A DNA stretch of 64,000 nt from Schistocerca nitens. Its lineage: Eukaryota; Arthropoda; Insecta; Orthoptera; Acrididae. The stretch lies in contig NC_064616.1 of assembly GCF_023898315.1 (NCBI RefSeq), positions 707,077,389 through 707,141,388 on the forward strand. Direction: 5' to 3'. The notes under the pieces were generated by a model that had not been told where the DNA came from, did not search any database, and saw only the letters and a list, made by a program, of their open reading frames with translations. Every line of letters starts with the position of its first letter. Within the stretch, counting starts at the first letter, position 1. This document shows positions 30,231 to 39,905 of the stretch, piece after piece. The position numbers and the translations under genes are program-made.

Positions 30231-31413
30231 TACACTGAGGAGAAAAAAGTCATGGGATACCTCCTGCATGAAATGGATTCAAAAAGTCATTGGAAGTCCT
30301 CTGCAGAAATATTGAGCCATGAATGCCTCTATAGTCCTCCGTAATTGTAAAAGCGTTGCCCGGCCAGTACATTGTGCACGAGCAGACCTCTCGATTGTGT
30401 CCCATAAATGTTCGATGGGATTCGTGTCGGGCGATCTGCATGGCTAAACAATTTGCTAACATTCTCCAGGATGTTCTTCAAACAAATCGCGAATAATTGG
30501 GGCCCAGTGACATGGCGCATCGCCATCCATAAAAAGTCCATCGTTGTTCGGGAACATGAAGTCCATGAATGGCTGCAAATGATCTACAAGTAGCCAAACA
30601 TAATCATTTCCAGTCAATGATCAGTTCAGTTTGATCAGAGGGCCCAGCCCATTCCATGTAAACACAATCCACACAGTTACACGTAGAACCACCACCAGCT
30701 TACACAGTACTTTGTTGACAACTTGGGTCCATGGCTTCATGGGGCCTCTGCCACTTGCGAACTCTACCATCAGCTCTCACCATCTGAAATCGAGACTCAT
30801 CAGGCCCGGCCACCGTTTTCTAGGGTGCAACCTATGTGGTCACGAGCCCTAGAGAGGCGCTGCAGGCGATGTCGTGCTGTTAGGAAAGGCACTCGCGTCG
30901 GTCGTCTGCTGCCATGACCCATTAACGCCGAATTTCGCCACACTATCCTAACGGATTCTGTCGCCCTACGTCCCACATTGATTTCTAAGGTTATCTCACG
31001 CACTGTTGTTTTTCTGTTGCTCTGACAACTCTATGCAAACGCCGCTGCTCTCTGTCGTTATTTGAAGGCACTTGGTCACTGCGTTGTCGGTGGTGAGAGG
31101 TAATGCCTGAAATTTGGCATTCTCAGTAAACTCTTGACACTGTGAATCTCGGAATACTGAATTATTGAATTCCCTAACGATTTGCGAAATGGAATGTCCC
31201 ATGCGTCTAGTTGCAATTACCATTCTGCGTTCAAGGTGTGTTAACTCCCGCCGTGAGGCCATAATTACGCCGGAAACATTTTCAGGTGAATCACCTGAGT
31301 ACAAATTACAGCTTCGCCAATGCACTGCACTTTTATACACCTTGTATACGTGATGCTACGGGCATCTGTATATGCGCGTATCGCTATGGCATTACTTTCG
31401 TCACCTCAGTGTA
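30231..31413 (-). mobile_element. Tc1-like relic, family 1, third copy
   Basis: The termini TACACTGAGGAGAAAAAAGT (left) and CGTCACCTCAGTGTA (right) are those of family 1, both starting or ending with TA. Minus-strand remnants: SRRELTHLERRMVIAT, then RRMGHSISQIVREFNN (helix-turn-helix) near 31250-31150; LTARHRLQRLSRARDHIGC near 30870; and a decayed D-N-A-P-C-H region near 30500 followed by ESHRTFMGHNREV at about 30420. It is more decayed than the 1035-2964 copy and lies inside a mariner relic. Confidence 0.87.
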
Positions 31414-31553
31414 TGTTTCATGGAAGAAGAATGGAACGATGACTTTCTCGCGCTTTAGTACGCACCACGCATTGGTCTTTTTCCGTTATCCCAAACACAC
31501 AAGCTATGGCTGCTTACAGAACGTTGCTTCATCTTGAAACACTGTTTTCATTC

Positions 31554-32023
31554 TGTGGTGTCACCGCCAGACACCACACTTGCTAGGTGGTAGCTTTAAA
31601 TCGGCCGCGGTCCATTAGTACATGTCGGACCTACGTGTCGCCACTGTCAGTGATCGCAGACCGAGCGCCACCACACGGCAGGTCTCGAGAGACTTACTAG
31701 TACTCGCCCAAGTGGTACAGCAGACGTTGCTATGAAAGGTTCACTGAGAATTACGCTCTCATTTGCCGAGACGATAGTTAGCGTAGCCTTCAGCTAAGTC
31801 AATTGCTACGACCTAGCAAGGCGCCATTAACAGTATATTGCATGTATCTAAAGAGTCTAACTTGTATCGCCAAGAGCGATGTACACCAGTGATGGATTAA
31901 AGTTAAGTATTCCAGCAGCTACGTACTTTTCTTTATAGCATTCATTCCGTATCCTGTTTCAGACCTCACGCCAGCCTGCTTGAGTTTAACGCGTGCATTT
32001 CGGCCTTCTCTAGCTATACAACA
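31554..32023. mobile_element. Solo LTR, 470 bp, with perfect 5-bp duplication
   Basis: It begins TGTGGTGTCACCGCCAGACA (then CCACAC) and ends ATACAACA, so it starts TG and ends CA as LTRs do. The flanks CATTC (31549-31553) and CATTC (32024-32028) are a perfect 5-bp duplication, and the interrupted mariner reading frame joins across it. No internal retrovirus-like region remains, so this is a solo LTR produced by recombination. An ATTAAA at about 31896 could be a poly(A) signal for the plus orientation. I assign it to the Ty3/Gypsy type only tentatively. Confidence 0.85.
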
Positions 32024-32290
32024 CATTCTCTTCAATATGCAACATGTTTTACAAAATTCTTCTCGTTGTTCATAATCATGTGGTTTCAGCTCTTGCAAAA
32101 TATGAATTTTATGAGCGTACAGTTGCAACTCTTCCCGTAGCACACTGTACACCGTCGCCTTTTGTATCTGAAGCTGCCGCGATGCTTATCTCAACTGATC
32201 TCGTTGGTGAGCGCGTAAACGCTTCCGAATGTATTTAACAGTCTCTGCAGATGCTGATGGTAGCCCCCTGTTTTTCTTGTTTATACCGCA

Positions 32291-32992
32291 CCCACACATA
32301 AAAAATAAATACCATCCCTGTCTAAATCAACTTACCATCTGAGGATGATTTCCCGTAAGTTGCGCCGAAGTTGGAGATTCGTCTCAGCTAATTACACAAC
32401 GCATTGTGCTTTTTCCTGCACTCATGAAGCCATTTAACGGTTTAATCAGTAGTGGCATTCCCAGTGAGAGATTCAGGAAATGAAACACACCATCATGGAA
32501 ACTTAATGAGTTTGTCAACGCACTAAAAACAAGATAGCACAAACATATGGCATAAGTAAATGCCAATAGCTGTTTAAAATCAGGCCTAAAATTCTTGCAC
32601 ACTCTGTATATTTGCTGAAGGAGGAAACACTTAACGTAGTACCCAGTAGGAGAACAGGGCAGACATCATTAGGAGTGAGAGGAGACCTCAAGTTTTCGCA
32701 TCACTTCAGCTCATGGCAATAGGATTACACAATTTAGGGGGGTGAGAGGCAGGGGGCGATGAGACCTTGAATATTACTACAATCTTTTCTACATTGCTGC
32801 TACGTCATGCAGTTTAACTATGAATGAATGATTCGTATAAATTTTTCTCTTCGTTGCAACCTCAAGTACCTATAATTAGTTCATCAATCGAGCTATAGCT
32901 GCGATACCTGCGTATGGATTTCTTGAGAAAAGATATGAATTCCCACAGCCATTAAATACTTGTTGGAAAGTGTGATACTTGGAAATTGTGAG
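32291..32992. other. No recognised element
   Basis: Mixed AT-rich sequence with a purine-rich patch near 32735-32760 (GGGGGGTGAGAGGCAGGGGG). No motif, TIR or tRNA-like segment seen. Confidence 0.4.
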
Positions 32993-33183
32993 CCGGCCGC
33001 GGTGGTCTAGCGGTTCTAGGCGCTCAGTCAGGAACCGCGCGACTGCTACGGTCGCAGGTTCGAATCCTGCCTCGGGCATGGATGTGTGTGATGTCCTTAG
33101 GTTAGTTAGGTTTAAGTAGTTCTAAGTTCTAGGGGACTTATGACCACAGATGTTGAGTCCCACAGTGCTCAGAGCCATTTTTT
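32993..33183 (+). repeat. SINE (family A)
   Basis: Head GCCGGCCGCGGTGGTCTAGC with box B GGTTCGAATCCTGCC, the normal body, and a tail ending GAGCCATTTTTT. The perfect 11-bp duplication GGAAATTGTGA is at 32982-32992 and 33184-33194. Confidence 0.93.
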
Positions 33184-33194
33184 GGAAATTGTGA

Positions 33195-34119
33195 AATTTT
33201 TGCAACTGCCGTTGTTGGTGTTCGAAACACAGATGGGGAAGTCTATTGATAGTTTTCCAATACCTAACAATGTGCACAGTTAGTGAAAAAGGGAAAAATT
33301 CATGAAATAAACAAAATTTAATTCTTCAAGGCCCCAGTGAATCGTACGAGGGGCGGACCTAGGGTTCAATTAAAGGGGAATCACCATTTGTCATTGTCTC
33401 TTCCCAACCCCAACCCCCTACTCCCCAAATATAACTTGTAACTTGCGTCACATTCACTTTTAGCGTGCGACAGTTACTTACGATTTTAATAATAATAACA
33501 ATAAAACATATTTTCAGTGTCTTCTCAACCGATCACAACAACCTGAATGCAAAATAGGAGAATATCAACCAGGTTAAAGGAAAAATAGATCTCTCCTAGA
33601 ACAATTTTATTTCTCAAACTAATTCCCAGATATCAAAAAATTTATTATAAGGAAGTAGCTTGTACCTCCCTTGATTTTTTAAAAAATCTCTTTCAAATTT
33701 TGCATGAGCAAAATTTTGGAACTCAAAACCACGGCAACTATTAGTGAAACACTAAATGGTACAAAATCTAAGGTAAAATTGAGGGCAGAAATTTCAGAGC
33801 ATTTTAAAATTAGAAAATGAATGAGACAAGCTCACGTACTCTTTCCATTGCTTTTCAACTGTGTCTTATAAAAAGTAATCCAAGAATGGCGAAAACTAAA
33901 ATCGGAGCTTAAGGTTGATGAACCTATGAAATTAGGAAGAACTAACATTAGGATAGACTGCCGAGCTTTGGCGGATGTCCTGGCGGTTCTATGTCAGCCA
34001 TTCAAAAACAAAAAACAAACAGAAATTCTTTTAAAAAATCAGGAGAAAGATTACGGTTCCAAATATCACCTGAAAAAAGAATGCATGTCTCGCAACTAGA
34101 AGAACTAAAGAGGACAAAA
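33195..34119. other. Unassigned AT-rich sequence
   Basis: Very AT-rich, with A-rich short open frames. The portion after about 33830 may belong to the same decayed element as the fragment at 34120-34345, but I see no supporting motif. Confidence 0.35.
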
Positions 34120-34345
34120 TCGAGTGAGTTTCTCACTTCAGATACTTACGTGGAAACATTCAAGTGACAGACCTGGAAAAGACTGGTTACAGTTCATTGT
34201 CAGAGACTGGGAACGCCTTTCAAACTTACTGATGAAATGTACAACAAAAAATGCACTACCTGAAACACTACAACACAGTCGTCAAGCAGAGTGTTTTTAT
34301 GGGACTAAAACACTCATTTTCAAAAGAAAGAGAGACACTGAATAA
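34120..34345 (+). pseudogene. Possible pogo/Tigger-type DNA-binding fragment
   Basis: A 73-residue frame contains SSDRPGKDWLQFIVRDWERL followed by SNLLMKC. This resembles the CENP-B-type helix-turn-helix found in pogo/Tigger transposases (consensus form R-P-G-x-D-W-x-x-x-F-x-x-R-x-x-x-L-S). No DDE core is recognisable downstream, so the match rests on about 20 residues. It could be chance. Confidence 0.35.
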
Positions 34346-34559
34346 ACCCAAATATATAACGAAAAGTAAAAAAAGAAAAAAATTAAGTTACAGTTATACT
34401 GGAGAAGAAACATACTGACTAAGAACAAGGAAGGAACTTGAAAAGTTAACGGCACATTAAAAGAATTGACTCAATCATATTAGCCAGACAGACTGTGAAA
34501 TTCATTAAATGGATCAGAAACGTGAAGGAAGCAGCAACAACACAACTTGATGTATCAGA

Positions 34560-35038
34560 CAGAAACGTTTTATTTATTTATTTATTTAATCTTATCAGAT
34601 TAGGGTCATCTGGCCCTCTCTTACGTCAGACCAGGGTCTCACACATACACCACATTTTTTACGTCACAATTACCTAAAAAATAACAATTTTAATATGGAA
34701 AATATTACTAAAATGATTTGAAAGTCTATACAGTCAATGCGAGTAAATAAAACTATGATCTAAAAAAGTTAATACTGGCAGCACTTCTACTACTGTTCAG
34801 TTACCACCTTATTTTAGACCTATGTGACGATGCTGTGCTGATTATATTTATATGTTTTAGCTATGCCATTATGGCCTTATCACTTTAGGATATGGTGTAA
34901 AAACGATCTAAGGATGGTCATTACGGACTGAAACCGGTCATCGTCTAAAGAATTGATATTGTGATCAAAGACTGGAATAAAAAAATTTAATAATGATAAT
35001 AATAGTTACAATTATAACAGTAATGATAGTGGCAGATA
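34560..35038. other. Unassigned, with TTTA repeat and a GAAAC-type motif
   Basis: A short (TTTA)n sits at 34568-34589. At 34907-34960 the sequence CTAAGGATGGTCATTACGGA, then CTGAAACCGGTCATCGTC, resembles a motif I associate with Penelope-like element ends. No protein coding seen. Confidence 0.35.
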
Positions 35039-35083
35039 TACACTCATGTTCAGAAAAACAGAACAACATGGACGACTAGAGAT

Positions 35084-35277
35084 GGTTCAAATGGCTCTGA
35101 GCACTATGGGACTCAACTGCTGAGGTCATTAGTCCCCTAGAACTTAGAACTAGTTAAACCTAACTAACCTAATGACATCACAAACATCCATGCCCGAGGC
35201 AGGATTCGAACCTGCGACCGTAGCGGTCACGCGGTTCCAGACTGCAGCGGCTTAACCGCACGGCCACTTCGGCCGGC
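35084..35277 (-). repeat. SINE (family A), full length
   Basis: Antisense copy of the head variant with TTAAGCCGCTGCAG, box B GGTTCGAATCCTGCC. The perfect 9-bp duplication ACTAGAGAT is at 35075-35083 and 35278-35286. It sits just inside the left TIR of the family 4 Tc1 relic. Confidence 0.93.
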
Positions 35278-36012
35278 ACTAGAGATAGGAACCTCAAATT
35301 CACAGAACATATACATTAGCTTGTTCTGAAGAAATGACTAGCATTTGAAACATGTCGGCCAGTTGGTTCAAGGTCAACATCGATATCGCAGCACAACACC
35401 ACCTACCGGTAAAATGTGCCTGCGGCTCTTATTGTCGCTTTAAACCACGAGAGGATGTGATGCATCCATCAGATAAATTTTTGCTCGTGTGGGACGAAGT
35501 GTTTCGGCAGTGCAACGGGCGAGGACAGAATGGTTCACGGAACGCCGTAGAACACGACGAGATGAGTCAGGTGGTATCACCCAGACCATCCCCCGAGAAG
35601 ATCGACACCTCATACCAATACCATTGCAGGACAGATTGGTGTCCTCCTCGGCTCTGGCGCAACAATGAAACAGTGTAAAAATTCGTACACTGTCAGGGGT
35701 GACAGTCCGTCGCCGTTTATTATGACATGGGTTACATGCACGTCGTCCACTTCTCCGTCTACCTTTGACGAATGTGCAGAAACATGCTAGACGGCAGTGC
35801 TGTATGGAACGACGTCACTGGGGACAGGAATCGACTCAGATAGTGTTTTCAGACGAATTCAGGTTGTGTTTGAAAATGATGGCCGAATTTTGGGTCGCCG
35901 CAGGCAGGGTGAACGGCATCACAGTGACTGCATTCGCACGAGACATACAACGCGAACTTAAGGCCTTACGGCGTGGAGCGCTGTCGAGTACAACCACAAA
36001 TCACAGTTGGTG

Positions 36013-36208
36013 CCGGCAGGAGTGGCCGAGCGGTTCTAGGCGCTTCAGTCTGGAACTGCGCGACCGCTACGGTCGCAGGTTCGAATCCTGCCTCGGGCAT
36101 GGATGTGTGTGATGGCCTTGGGTTAGGTAGGTTTAAGTAGTTCTAAGTTCAAGGGGACTGATGATCTCAAAAGTTAAGTCCCACAGTGCTCAGAGCCATT
36201 TGAACCAT
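36013..36208 (+). repeat. SINE (family A), full length
   Basis: It starts CCGGCAGGAGTGGCCGAGCG, with box B GGTTCGAATCCTGCC and tail GAGCCATTTGAACCA. The perfect 12-bp duplication TCACAGTTGGTG is at 36001-36012 and 36209-36220. It lies within the family 4 Tc1 transposase. Confidence 0.94.
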
Positions 36209-36846
36209 TCACAGTTGGTGCGTGTCCAGGGCACTGTGACTAGTGTGACCTACGTTTATGACATCCTGTGACCCGTAGCAGTACGCTTTATGCACAACAT
36301 CACAGACACCATTTTTCAGCAAGACAATGCACGATCGCATGTTGCTGCACGAACATGTGCCTTCTCGGTGTAACAGGATGTCAGCCTTGTGCCTTGGCTC
36401 GCCAGACTACCAGACTTGTAGCCAATCGAAAATGTGTGGAATAGGGTGAAATGACAGGTGCAGCCAACCACCACAGATGAACTGGGGAACAAGGTGAATG
36501 AAAGGTGGATGGTTATAGCAAAGAACATCATTCGCGCCTTATACGCGTCGATGCCTTCATACATGGAACAAGTTATCAGGACCCATGGCGAATCCTGTGC
36601 CTACTAGGCAACAGGACACATGCTGAACCGAGGTGACTGAAATGGTAATCATTTTTGCAGAACATACTAATGTGCATATCCTGTGAATATGAATGTCCCA
36701 GTCGTTCAAGGTGCTCTGTTATTTTCTGAACACGAGTGTAAAAATAATTTATAGGTGTACAAAGTAGATATTTTCTGATATAGCGAGTTCTGGGGAAAGG
36801 AAATTTAAGGAGACTGCACCACATAAGAATAATATGAAATGAGGAA

Positions 36847-37059
36847 GTCCGCAGCTCGTGGTCGTGCGGTAGCGTTCTCGCTTCCCGCACCCGGGTTCCC
36901 GGGTTCGATTCCCGGCGGGGTGAGGGATTTTCTCTGCCTCGTGATGACTAGGTGTTGTGTGATGTCCTTAGGTTAGTTAGGTTTAAGTAGTTCTAAGTTC
37001 TAGGGGACTGATGACCATAGCTGTTAAGTCCCATAGTGCTCAGAGCCATTTGAACCATT
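36847..37059 (+). repeat. Mosaic SINE: different tRNA head on a family A tail
   Basis: The head CAGCTCGTGGTCGTGCGGTA, with CGGGTTCGATTCCCGGCGGG as box B, is unlike the family A head. It is followed by GAGGGATTTTCTCTGCCTCG, similar to the family D centre. From GTGATGTCCTTAGGTTAGTT onward it is the family A body and tail. The perfect 12-bp duplication TGAAATGAGGAA at 36835-36846 and 37060-37071 shows that the three parts moved together. Confidence 0.92.
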
Positions 37060-37071
37060 TGAAATGAGGAA

Positions 37072-37838
37072 TATCTGGTTGGAAAGAAGGATGTACTGGG
37101 TAACGAGAAAGAATGAGGCGCAAAGGATATATAACTGGACAGTTGGCCTGGCAGAAAGACCCAAAAACACTAGAAAACTTCGTCTGACCGGAGGGAAAGA
37201 TCTCATTTTGAGAGAATTAATGTATTTGGGCACGAAGATAATCTAAAATAAAACTCTGAAAATGCCATTTTTTGTACATCGCATCGTCTAGTGGGGCCCA
37301 GACGAAAATAATAGTAAAATATGTTAAATATTTTAACGCGATATTAATAATAATAATATTTTTTACATCACTGCTTTCTACGTTCCTTTACTGTAATGCC
37401 CAATAAATTGTAATTCAGAAAAATACAGCATTTGAAATGCATTCTTCCGCAAATTTGAGAAGTGGTTGTTTCATGTAATTGATTTAAAAAATGTAATAGT
37501 AAGAAACTCAGATAAGATTGTCGTAATTCACACGATATAAAACGGAAGTGTGCGCTCGCCACTCGTTATCGGTATTCCACCAGCAATACGATTGTAAACA
37601 CATGTCTACAGACAACTATTATGCGAGCGTGTAAATGAGAGCCTGCAGTTTCTTCCAGTCGTATCCACGTACCGTTGGTAAGTGAGACTTTTCATTATTT
37701 TCTCTTGGTGGATGGTCCTTCCCTTTTGTCTTCCCCTACTCAACTCCTTGTCGTTTGCGGCCTCTGCATGTGAAGTCACTAACCTTGTCGGATTTGTTGG
37801 TGACAGCAGATACGGTCAGTCTGTGGACGTGCGCATTT
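37072..37838. other. No recognised element
   Basis: AT-rich sequence with (AAT)n near 37338-37360 and no coding or TIR signal that I can support. Confidence 0.4.
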
Positions 37839-37851
37839 AACTTGCAAAAAT

Positions 37852-38162
37852 AGTCCGCCTCGGTAGTTGTGCGGTCAGCGCTGCAGATCGCTAACCGAAG
37901 GTGCCCTGTTTCGATTCCCTGCCGGATCGGTGATTTTCTCCGGTCGGGGACTGTGTGTTGTATTGTCCTTACCTTCCTGTCTCCATAACTGACACGTCAA
38001 TCTCATGCATGGCGTCACATAACAAGTCTGAGCCTAAGTAACGTCGTATCAGGGTACGGCTTGACCCTCACGAATATTCCAAATTGTCGAAGCACACTGT
38101 CGTATCGTCTTTCCACTGTTGAGATGGCAGTATTGTCGCGTACCTAAAGCCAATAAATAACA
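37852..38162 (+). repeat. tRNA-derived SINE (family D-like with a distinct 3' part)
   Basis: Head CGCCTCGGTAGTTGTGCGGT, box B TGTTTCGATTCCCTGCC, then the shared centre GTGATTTTCTCCGGTCGGG and GACTGTGTGTTGT. The 3' part (GCATGGCGTCACATAACAAG, CAGGGTACGGCTTGACCC) differs from other family D copies. It ends CCAATAAATAACA. The 13-bp duplication AACTTGCAAAAAT / AACTTGCAGAAAT (37839-37851, 38163-38175) has one mismatch. Confidence 0.88.
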
Positions 38163-38572
38163 AACTTGCAGAAATGTTACAAGCCAATCCAAAAGCCCAT
38201 CTACATGATCAGACCCTCACTCCAGGAACTGAAAAGGCTATTGTGTTCCATGTAGCTTGTAGCTGCTAAAATTTCTTGCTACTTTACAGGCACTTTAGTT
38301 TTCATGACTATTCATTCTCCAAGAGTTAAGTGTGAAATTAGTAAATTGATGTAAGTAAAAATTTTACGCTTGTACTAAGATGTTGTTTCGGGCCGGCCGG
38401 TGTGGCCGTGCGGTTCTAGGCGCTTCAGCCTGGAACCGCGTGACCGCTACGGTCGCAGGTTCGGATCCTGCCTCGGGCATGGATGTGTGTGATGTCCTTA
38501 GGTTAGTTAGGTTTAAGTAGTTCTAAGTTCTAGGGTACTGATGACCACAGATGTTAAGTCCCATAGTGCTCA

Positions 38573-39666
38573 CAAGGGAACCTCCCCATCGCACCCCCCT
38601 CAGATTTAGTTATAAGTTGGCACAGTGGATAGGCCTTGAAAAACTGAACACAGATCAATCGAGAAAACAGGAAGAAGTTGTGTGGAACTATGAAAAAAAT
38701 AAGCAAAATATACAAACTGAGTAGTCCATGCGCAAGATAGGCAACATCAAGGATACTGTGAACTCAGGAGCCCCGTGGTTAACGTGAGCAGCTGTGGAAC
38801 GAGAGGTTCTTCGATCAAGTCTTCCCTCGAGTGAAAAGTTTACTTTCTTTATTTTGGCAAAGTTATGATATGTCCGTTCGTTCATTGACGTCTCTGTTCA
38901 CTGTAATAAGTTTAGTGTTTGTGTTTTGCGACCGCACCGCAAAACCGTGCGATTAGTAGACGAAAGGACGTGCCTCTCCAATGGGAACCGAAAACATTTG
39001 ATCGCAAGGTCATAGGTCAACTTATTCCTCCACAGGAAAACACGTCTGATATATTCTATACGACACTGGTGACGGCATGTGCGTCACATGACAGGAATAT
39101 GTTGTTTAGGTGTAGCGTCCCCATACTACGGCGCAGTTACCTCGCATCGGAGGGACGGACGGACGGACAAATAACTTTCTGAAAATAAAAAATTAAACTT
39201 TTCACGCGAGGGAAGACTTGAACAAAGGACCTCTAATTCCGCAGCTGCTCACGCTAGGCCGAAGTGGCCGTGCGGTTAAAGGCGCTGCAGTCTGGAACCG
39301 CAAGACCGCTACGGTCGCCGGTTCGAATCCTGCCTCGGGCATGGATGTTTGTGATGTCCTTAGGTTAGTTAGGTTTAACTAGTTCTAAGTTCTAGGGGAC
39401 TAATGACCTCAGCAGTTGAGTCCCATAGTGCTCAGAGCCTGCTCACGCTAACCACGGGACCACGGCGCTCTTGAGCTCATATTATCCTTGTTGTTGCCTA
39501 TCTTGCACATGGAGTACTCAGTTTGTATATTTTGCTTATTTTTTTTCATAGTTCCACACAACTTCTTCCTGTTTCCTCGATTAATCTGTGTTCAGTTTTT
39601 CAAGGCCTATCCACTGTGCCAACTTATAACTAAATCAGAGGGGGGTGCGATGGGGAGGTTCCCTTG
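38573..39666. mobile_element. Long-TIR element with 3-bp duplication
   Basis: It starts CAAGGGAACCTCCCCATCGC and ends with the complement. The arms match inverted for about 275 bp: the left arm runs to about 38845, and the right arm starts near 39190 once the 182-bp SINE (39257-39438) is removed. Landmarks shared by both arms include ACAAACTGAGTA, GATAGGCAAC and CCACGGGA-type blocks. The duplication TCA lies at 38570-38572 and 39667-39669. The centre (38850-39185) has no transposase. It is therefore non-autonomous and foldback-like, with a TNA duplication as in PIF/Harbinger. Confidence 0.85.
39257..39438 (+). repeat. SINE (family A) nested in the long-TIR element
   Basis: It starts GGCCGAAGTGGCCGTGCGGT, has box B GGTTCGAATCCTGCC, and ends CAGAGC. 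The perfect 12-bp duplication CTGCTCACGCTA is at 39245-39256 and 39439-39450. This is a SINE inside a TIR element inside another SINE. Confidence 0.93.
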
Positions 39667-39723
39667 TCATAGCCATCTGAACCATTTTTTTTGTTTCTTT
39701 TTTGTTTGTTTTTTTGTTTCGGG

Positions 39724-39905
39724 ATGGAACATGACCCCCTTCACGAACCCCGCCTCCCTCTTAGATCTATAATTCTATAATGATCCCAAGGTGTGAATCT
39801 AACCCGGAGTGATGGGGGTGGGGGGCGGTGGGGAGAGTAATAAGATAATTTTGAGTCATCGTTAGAAGTTTGTGTTGGTTAAGAAATTGAACGTGATTTC
39901 TTTCA
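39724..39905. other. Short unassigned stretch
   Basis: Contains a G-rich patch near 39812-39836 and nothing else recognisable, between the composite SINE and the third family 2 Tc1. Confidence 0.4.

Larger units (their letters stand above)
29925..32290 (-). mobile_element. Mariner-type transposase relic holding a Tc1 and a solo LTR
   Basis: Minus-strand coding appears in three pieces that join across two insertions. Piece 1 (32290-32024): VLREELQLYAHKIHIL, QELKPHDYEQREEFCK, then LHIEENVL. Piece 2 (31548-31414): KTVFQDEATFCKQP, then KVIVPFFFHET. Piece 3 (30230-29925): VYLNMLHNCAVPQ, then, after a frameshift, RWFGKVSPIPWPQRSPD and ITPLQFFLCAIL. D-E-A-T-F and P-D-x-T-P-x-x-F-F-L are mariner/IS630-type landmarks. 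The joints are at 31413/30231 (Tc1) and 32024/31553 (LTR). Stops and frameshifts abound. Confidence 0.75.
35039..36740 (+). mobile_element. Tc1-like relic, family 4 (DD34E), with two SINE insertions
   Basis: The left end TACACTCATGTTCAGAAAAA and the right end TTTTCTGAACACGAGTGTA are inverted repeats with TA at the edges. Transposase remnants: QIVFSDEFRLCLKMM (first Asp) near 35840, and FQQDNARSHVAARTCAF (second Asp) near 36315. Then a stop, WLARLPDL, a stop and PIENVWNRVK near 36420, and SMPSYMEQVIRTHG at the C-terminus. I count 34 positions between the second Asp and the Glu. Stops and frameshifts make it inactive. SINEs lie at 35084-35277 and 36013-36208. Confidence 0.87.
38393..39713 (+). 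repeat. SINE (family A) split by a 1.1-kb TIR element
   Basis: The head CCGGCCGGTGTGGCCGTGCG, with box B GGTTCGGATCCTGCC, and the body run to CCATAGTGC. The TIR element then intervenes, and the tail resumes AGCCATCTGAACCATTTTTT before a T-rich end. The SINE's own duplication, TTGTTTCGGG, is at 38383-38392 and 39714-39723. Confidence 0.88.

Noticed and set aside
35325-35362. Hammerhead-like CTGAAGAAATG...TTTGAAACATGTC motif
   Set aside because: No plausible stem II between the two core pieces, and it lies in the leader of the family 4 Tc1. Treated as chance.
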